Source of the DNA: Cladobotryum mycophilum | Taxonomy: Eukaryota > Ascomycota > Sordariomycetes > Hypocreales > Hypocreaceae | Length of the DNA stretch: 64,000 bases | Reading direction: 5' to 3' | Assembly (NCBI GenBank): GCA_036429605.1 | Contig: CM071590.1 | Span: 4,898,001 to 4,962,000 of the forward strand | Shown: one piece after another, positions 59,280-64,000 of the stretch | Layout of the letters: the number at the start of each line of letters is the position of its first letter | Numbering within the stretch: position 1 is the stretch's first letter | The notes under the pieces: generated by a model | The model's input: only the letters and a program-made list of their open reading frames with translations | Told to the model about the DNA's origin: nothing | The model's database searches: none | Program-made: the position numbers and the translations under genes

Positions 59280-62001
59280 GATTTTGTAAGACTGAAATAT
59301 CGAGATTCAAAGCAAGTTTGTGATGTTTGCGGAAGAAGAAGAAAACAGGTTGACTGTCTGTTACTGTTGGTCCAACCCGACAGGCAACTTGATGAATTTT
59401 GTATCTGGATCAAGGTGGGAATATGGGAAAGGGCAATTGAGCTGTCCACGGACCACTGATCGCTGCTGGCTCGGCAAAAAAGTCCATGTTACCGATACTA
59501 GGCTGCGGAGTGGTATTCAACAGTGGACTCAACGCATCCATCTTTGTCGATGTATCCTTTCCAACTTGGGCGTTGCTTGCGGTCGGCAGGTTTTCTTTAA
59601 CGGCGCCAGCAACTCGGGACAATGGCAGCCCAAATTGGGTCAATGTATGCATTCGGCTGTACTTGGACGGACGCCCTCTGCAAGCGCCGGAGGTGTGTAG
59701 ACTATGTGCTGTATGCGACCCTGAGCATATACTGTTTCGTGGGCTAGGCGGCAGAAAGCTAGCGCCCTGTTCGGATAGATCTTTGTCAAAAGCCCCAAGG
59801 GTCACTTTTAGCTTGAAGAAAGTGTGTTGTATGAATGGAGGGATTGAGATGGATGGGTGGAGAAGAGTGAAGCCACCAAAGCGAAGGGCCCAGATCTGAC
59901 AGCATGAGCGTTGCCGGACATGTCAAAGTCGTTGCCTTACTGGCCGGCATATGCATCATCAATGGATTTCAAGAATCCTACCGAGAAAACAAGGCGTCAG
60001 TGATCCTTGTTGTGGAGTACATATTAATTTGTATGGGGAATGGATGTTACCTACCTACATGAGGTGCTCAACTGGAGTCGAACTGCATGATGCTCGAACG
60101 ACGTGACTTGTTTCTCTTTGCGGACTCGAGTGCAGTTTACCAACGGAGAAAACCAGCCCAAGAATATGACCGAGAGGGAGAGAGAGCCTTATGCAGTCTG
60201 GCCCTGGCTCCAAGACGGGAAATTCGTCATTGTACATACGTACACCTACCACGACAGAGAGGACATACTTTTGAAGGGCAATGTCTCAACTAACACGCAC
60301 ATACAGGACGACGTACGTACATACGGAGGTACTTGTAGTGCATACAACGCTTGTGGATGAGACAATAGCACGTTTCGGCTTGCGCGCCGTGCCCCCTGTG
60401 CTACCTTGAGACCTTTCGGTGTGTGATTGTCCCAGGATATCCCATCGGGAACTTTGCGTAGCAATCCCCCTTCGTACTTGGTCCTAATGGGTTAAAAGCT
60501 GTCATATAAGTTTCCCAAGTGCCTATGACGCACCGATAAATGATTGTGACCTTGGCTAATAGCTGTAAAACATGTTCGTGCCTTGCTCTAGCTCACTTGC
60601 TATAGGCCATCGAAGAGCTTTCTGAGCACGCATCTTCTGAGTCAACTAGAGCCACGTCTCAAAAGGACCTCATGCTTGCATTGGTAAGCGAGTGCGGGAG
60701 CATAGGACTCGGGGTTTGGTTACTATACAAGGTAATAGTTGCACAAGCATATATGATAGCTGACGAACCTGCGGAGAACTAAACAGATGGTAGAAGCAGG
60801 GAAAGCCTCCCTGCATAGCGAAACCTAAGAGGCAACAGGCAATCCCGATTCATCCTTACCTACATGGTACCTCGCAAATTAGGTCAGATAAAACGACGTC
60901 ACTCAACAAATTTTGGCTTAATAAGTACGTAATCAAAGGAGAGTGGGGAGTTGGTCAGTGTTTGCTTTGTTTACTTCGGCTCCAAGACATGCTGAGAAGC
61001 GACTTGTTCTATTTATCCGGGTCCAATTCTCTCTCGAGTCTCCCTTATCAAGCAATGGCCTTTTGGGAATTGGATTTGTTTTATTTTATGTGGGCACGTG
61101 AATGCCCATATCGATTTTTTCAAAGTTCCCCCACAACCTGTCGGGTCTAAATGTGGTCCAAACGTCTGGGCGTTGGGAGGAGCACTAATTAAAGGCCCGC
61201 CAGGCGCCTAAAACGCCCACGATAGGGAGCCTGGAGCGGGTACGGAGGATTGAACCTGGGCTCCCAAATTGGCCAAGGCGGTGGGCCAGTGTAGTGGGTG
61301 GAGCCCACCCCCTGTAATTGTCGACTGACAGCGGGCACTCTAAACGATCGTAGCGAGCCTTGCGCTGAGAATTTTGGGAGATCCTGGAAAGTAGGTGCCT
61401 TAGGTACCTAGCCTGATGTTCCCTCAACAGGGCACCATTCAGATTTAAAGCCCTCCAATCACTAAAAAGCCATCCCGCCTATCTGGCCAATCAACTCATC
61501 GACTTTCGCGTACTTAGCTCCTGAACTAAGGTACGACATGACGGTACTTGCAACACGGCACGATGTGCAAACTCGTCGTACAAAGTAGAAAATCCCCCCT
61601 ATATTATTTGTCCGGTCCTACAGCCTTGTTGTTGGCCCAAACTCATTCACTTGTGAAACCCAAGACACGTATACGGACCGAACAAAGAGGATACGCACGT
61701 ACGTGCAATTCTTGAGTACCAACGCCCCTCCCTTCCAAGCCCCGTTGAGACAAGCCTCTGTCAAAAGCCCTCCCTCCATTACCGGACCAAGCCTCACAGT
61801 ACCACCCTCCTCCCAACACCTCCAATTCGGTTCCCCACCTTTGGATACACAGAGCCGAGAAAGAGAGCGAAGAGGGAATCCCACGAGCCAGCCCGTGGAC
61901 TGCCCCCTACCCTGCCCTGCCCTGTGCTCACGCCTCACAGTTCCAGCCGTACTGTGAGAGTTGGATGCTCCAGGTAGCCTTGTCTTTTTTTTTAGCCTAG
62001 A
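59280..62001. other. Divergent 2.7 kb intergenic region
   Basis: Between the dioxygenase (minus) and the P450 (plus); both promoters lie here. A minus-strand stretch at 59942-59990 looks like a last exon (acceptor then FLKSIDDAYAGQ and stop), but I could not connect upstream exons. A CCAAT-containing segment lies near 61480. A tRNA-like hairpin is at 61225-61265. Confidence 0.4.
61225..61265 (-). other. Hairpin with Pol III B-box-like sequence
   Basis: On the minus strand a perfect 7-base stem (GGGAGCC / GGCTCCC) encloses GGTTCAATCC, which matches the tRNA T-loop/B-box consensus. At 61296-61310 there is a second perfect 6-base hairpin. The element is far too short and lacks an A-box and anticodon arm, so it is not a functional tRNA; a degenerate tRNA or SINE relic is possible. 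Confidence 0.35.
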
Positions 62002-63555
62002 ATGGCGATCTTGCAATTGTTGAGTAGGCTTCCTAGCCTGGCCTTCTGGCTCATCCCATGCTTGTTGGTCGCTGCTAGGACTGTGATATCACGGAGACGG
62101 AGTAGGCAAGGTCCCCTGCCGCCAGGCCCGCCCGGGGAAGCCATCTTAGGCCACCTGCGTGTCATCCCGACTTACAAACCAGAGTACTCTTACATGCGTT
62201 GGTCCAAAGAGTATGGATCCGACATTCTCTCCTTCAATGTCCTGGGCCAGCCCGTCATTGTCCTCAACTCGGTCCAAGCGGCCACGGACCTCCTTGACAA
62301 GAGAGGGGCCAATTACTGCGACAGGCCCCGGTTTGTCCTCTTCGATGTCATGGGTTGGGACAAGACCCTCACCTTCCTAAGATGGGGCCCTGCATTCCGG
62401 ATGCATCGTCGCATCCTCCAGAAATGCTTTCAAAAAAGCAATATTGTCCAATTCCGCCCTCTGCAGCAGCGTGAGACGGCAGTGATGATCCAAGGCTTTC
62501 AAGAAAAGCCGGCGGAGTGGGAAACTGTCCTGAGGCGCTTTGCGACAGCCGTGATTATGGGCATAGGCTTTGGCATCACCATTGAGAATGACACGGATCA
62601 CTTCATCCAGGTTGCTGCAGATGCAGGTTATGCGCTGGCACATGGAGGTGCTCCCGCGGGGACGCCGGTAGACTTCTTTCCCTTTCTGAAATGGCTGCCA
62701 TCTTGTTTTCATGACCGATCCCTCAAGTTTGCCAATGAGTGGAGGTGGGCCATTGTTGACTTGCGCGAGAAGCCCTACGAAGCCGTCAAAGCTTTGGGTA
62801 GCAGGACACATTCTCTGGTCCAAGCTCTTCTGGACCAACGGCAAAACGAATTAGAAAAAGGCCAAGTGCCTGAAATATCAGAAAACGATATCAAGGGTGC
62901 TGCAGCTGGAGTATTCGCCGCGGGGCAGGATACCATTTGGAGCACCATGGTTGTCTTCATCCTCAGCATGGTGTTACACCCCGAAGTTCAGGCCAAGGCG
63001 CAGTGCATCCTTGATGAGGTGGTAGGACGTGACCGACTACCCAACTTTGAAGACAGATCCAAACTGCAGTACATTGACCACATTGTCCATGAGACACTAC
63101 GATGGTCTCCCGTGAGTCCCATGGGAGTTCCGCACCGTTCACTCAAAGATGACGTCTACAAAGGCTACTTCATACCGGCGGGATCATTCGTCTATGCCAA
63201 TGCTCGCGCAATGACTCATGATGAATCTGTTTATAGCCGACCCGACGACTTTGAACCCGGTCGATACGCCCCAGTTGAGGAGGGTGGACGGGGGGAGCCG
63301 CTGCCGAATGGGCATTTTGGGTTTGGCCGAAGAGTTTGCGTCGGTAAGCATCTAGCTGAGGCTAGTGTGTGGATCGCGATTGCATCCTTGCTGAGTACAA
63401 TGAGTATTGAGAAAGAAATAGACGAGGAGGGCAACGAAATCACTCCTCACGTAGAGCTCACCCATGGATTGTCCAGTTATCCTGAGAGATTCCCGTGTCG
63501 AATACGACCACGGGATAAGCACAGCGTTGCAGTGATTCGCAATGCCAAGACGTAG
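62002..63555 (+). CDS. Cytochrome P450 monooxygenase
   Basis: Intronless 517-residue class II (ER-anchored, reductase-dependent) P450. N-terminal membrane anchor (FWLIPCLLVAARTVI, residues 13-29), proline hinge PLPPGPPG, I-helix AAGQDTIWS near residue 305, ExxR in HETLRW near 363, PERF-like region DDFEPGRYAP, and the heme loop FGFGRRVCVG with the thiolate Cys at 446. It resembles the CYP group annotated as O-methylsterigmatocystin oxidoreductase-like (OrdA-like) in databases; that label does not imply the pathway. The substrate is not predictable. Absence of introns contrasts with its neighbours and is worth noting. It diverges from the dioxygenase gene; a joint aromatic catabolic or metabolite role is inference only. 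Confidence 0.97.
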   Translation: MAILQLLSRLPSLAFWLIPCLLVAARTVISRRRSRQGPLPPGPPGEAILGHLRVIPTYKPEYSYMRWSKEYGSDILSFNVLGQPVIVLNSVQAATDLLDKRGANYCDRPRFVLFDVMGWDKTLTFLRWGPAFRMHRRILQKCFQKSNIVQFRPLQQRETAVMIQGFQEKPAEWETVLRRFATAVIMGIGFGITIENDTDHFIQVAADAGYALAHGGAPAGTPVDFFPFLKWLPSCFHDRSLKFANEWRWAIVDLREKPYEAVKALGSRTHSLVQALLDQRQNELEKGQVPEISENDIKGAAAGVFAAGQDTIWSTMVVFILSMVLHPEVQAKAQCILDEVVGRDRLPNFEDRSKLQYIDHIVHETLRWSPVSPMGVPHRSLKDDVYKGYFIPAGSFVYANARAMTHDESVYSRPDDFEPGRYAPVEEGGRGEPLPNGHFGFGRRVCVGKHLAEASVWIAIASLLSTMSIEKEIDEEGNEITPHVELTHGLSSYPERFPCRIRPRDKHSVAVIRNAKT

Positions 63556-64000
63556 CCGTCTGATCATATACGAATTTACTAACAGACACTTGGTTGCTAA
63601 AGTGAATGGTGAAATCGGGTCATGAAGAGTAAGACAATGAATGACCAGAAGGCTGGGCTTGATGATGTAACTGAGATATGAGCACCACTAGATAATGATA
63701 GAGCTTAATGTTATCCCCACTGTCTTGTCTTGTCTCCTCTCCCTAAAAAAAAACGCTCACAAATCGGGCAAGTTCAAGGTTAGAATAGTAGTTGCTTTTT
63801 TTGCAATCTTTTGCGGTCAGTAAGTCCATGGACAAGATAGAAGCCATGGTTAGGTTACAAGCAGACTGAGATGGGACCTAAATAGGAAACATGCAAGTGC
63901 CACTCTGAGACCGGTTGTCTAACACATTCGACTAAAGACAGCACTAAAGTGCATATGTGTTTGTGATACAAGTGAGATCCCAATCGAAGGAGATTTCACA
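63556..64000. other. P450 3' flank
   Basis: No gene recognised up to the window end. Confidence 0.6.

Noticed and set aside
59410..59805. Minus-strand ORF containing RGRPSK, considered as a zinc-cluster or AT-hook factor
   Set aside because: No Zn2Cys6 cysteine spacing, only one short basic patch, and no continuation upstream.
1..64000. CRISPR arrays, LTRs, terminal inverted repeats, rRNA, intact tRNA
   Set aside because: None seen. The repeats present are microsatellites or short motifs, and CRISPR is not expected in a fungal nuclear genome.

Overview
This window is a piece of nuclear genome from a filamentous ascomycete (Pezizomycotina, most likely a Sordariomycete). The signs are short 48-130 base introns with CTAAC/CTGAC-type branch sites, CT-rich leaders, a CFEM cell-surface gene, a 2EXR gene, a Rom2-type RhoGEF and a separate homogentisate dioxygenase/P450 pair. 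I cannot name genus or species from the sequence alone.

Layout. Positions 1-22 kb are gene-sparse, with long intergenic stretches full of simple repeats: MED31 (minus, cut by the window edge), a calcineurin-like metallophosphoesterase, a CFEM GPI-anchor protein, the GPI-anchor enzyme subunit GPI2, a small secreted or membrane protein, an alpha/beta hydrolase and a 2EXR protein. Positions 22-49 kb are denser and mostly housekeeping: a D-2-hydroxyacid dehydrogenase, MTC5/WDR59 (SEACAT/GATOR2), UBC13, ATP7 (ATP synthase d), EGD2 (NAC alpha), RPL14 (eL14), a small conserved protein of unknown function, FMP46, a very large Ser/Pro/Lys-rich protein, complex I NDUFA2 and a mitochondrial pyruvate carrier subunit. 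Positions 47-52.4 kb hold ROM2 (DEP-DH-PH-CNH). Then 5.3 kb without a recognisable gene, a homogentisate 1,2-dioxygenase family gene, 2.7 kb without a clear gene, and an intronless cytochrome P450.

How genes relate. Four genes encode mitochondrial proteins (ATP7, FMP46, NDUFA2, MPC2), and NDUFA2 and MPC2 share a 645-base divergent promoter. GPI2, the CFEM protein and ROM2 all belong to cell-surface biology (GPI anchor synthesis, a GPI-anchored product, Rho1 wall-integrity signalling), but they are not physically clustered. The dioxygenase and P450 are transcribed away from each other and could form a small aromatic-catabolism or specialised-metabolism pair.

The strongest cross-cutting observation concerns sequence quality. 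Eight reading-frame breaks in four otherwise well-conserved genes each lie in a mononucleotide run of five or six and each is repaired by one extra base of the same kind. That looks like systematic homopolymer under-calling, and anyone annotating these genes automatically would get truncated proteins. I found no CRISPR array, rRNA, confident tRNA or intact transposon.
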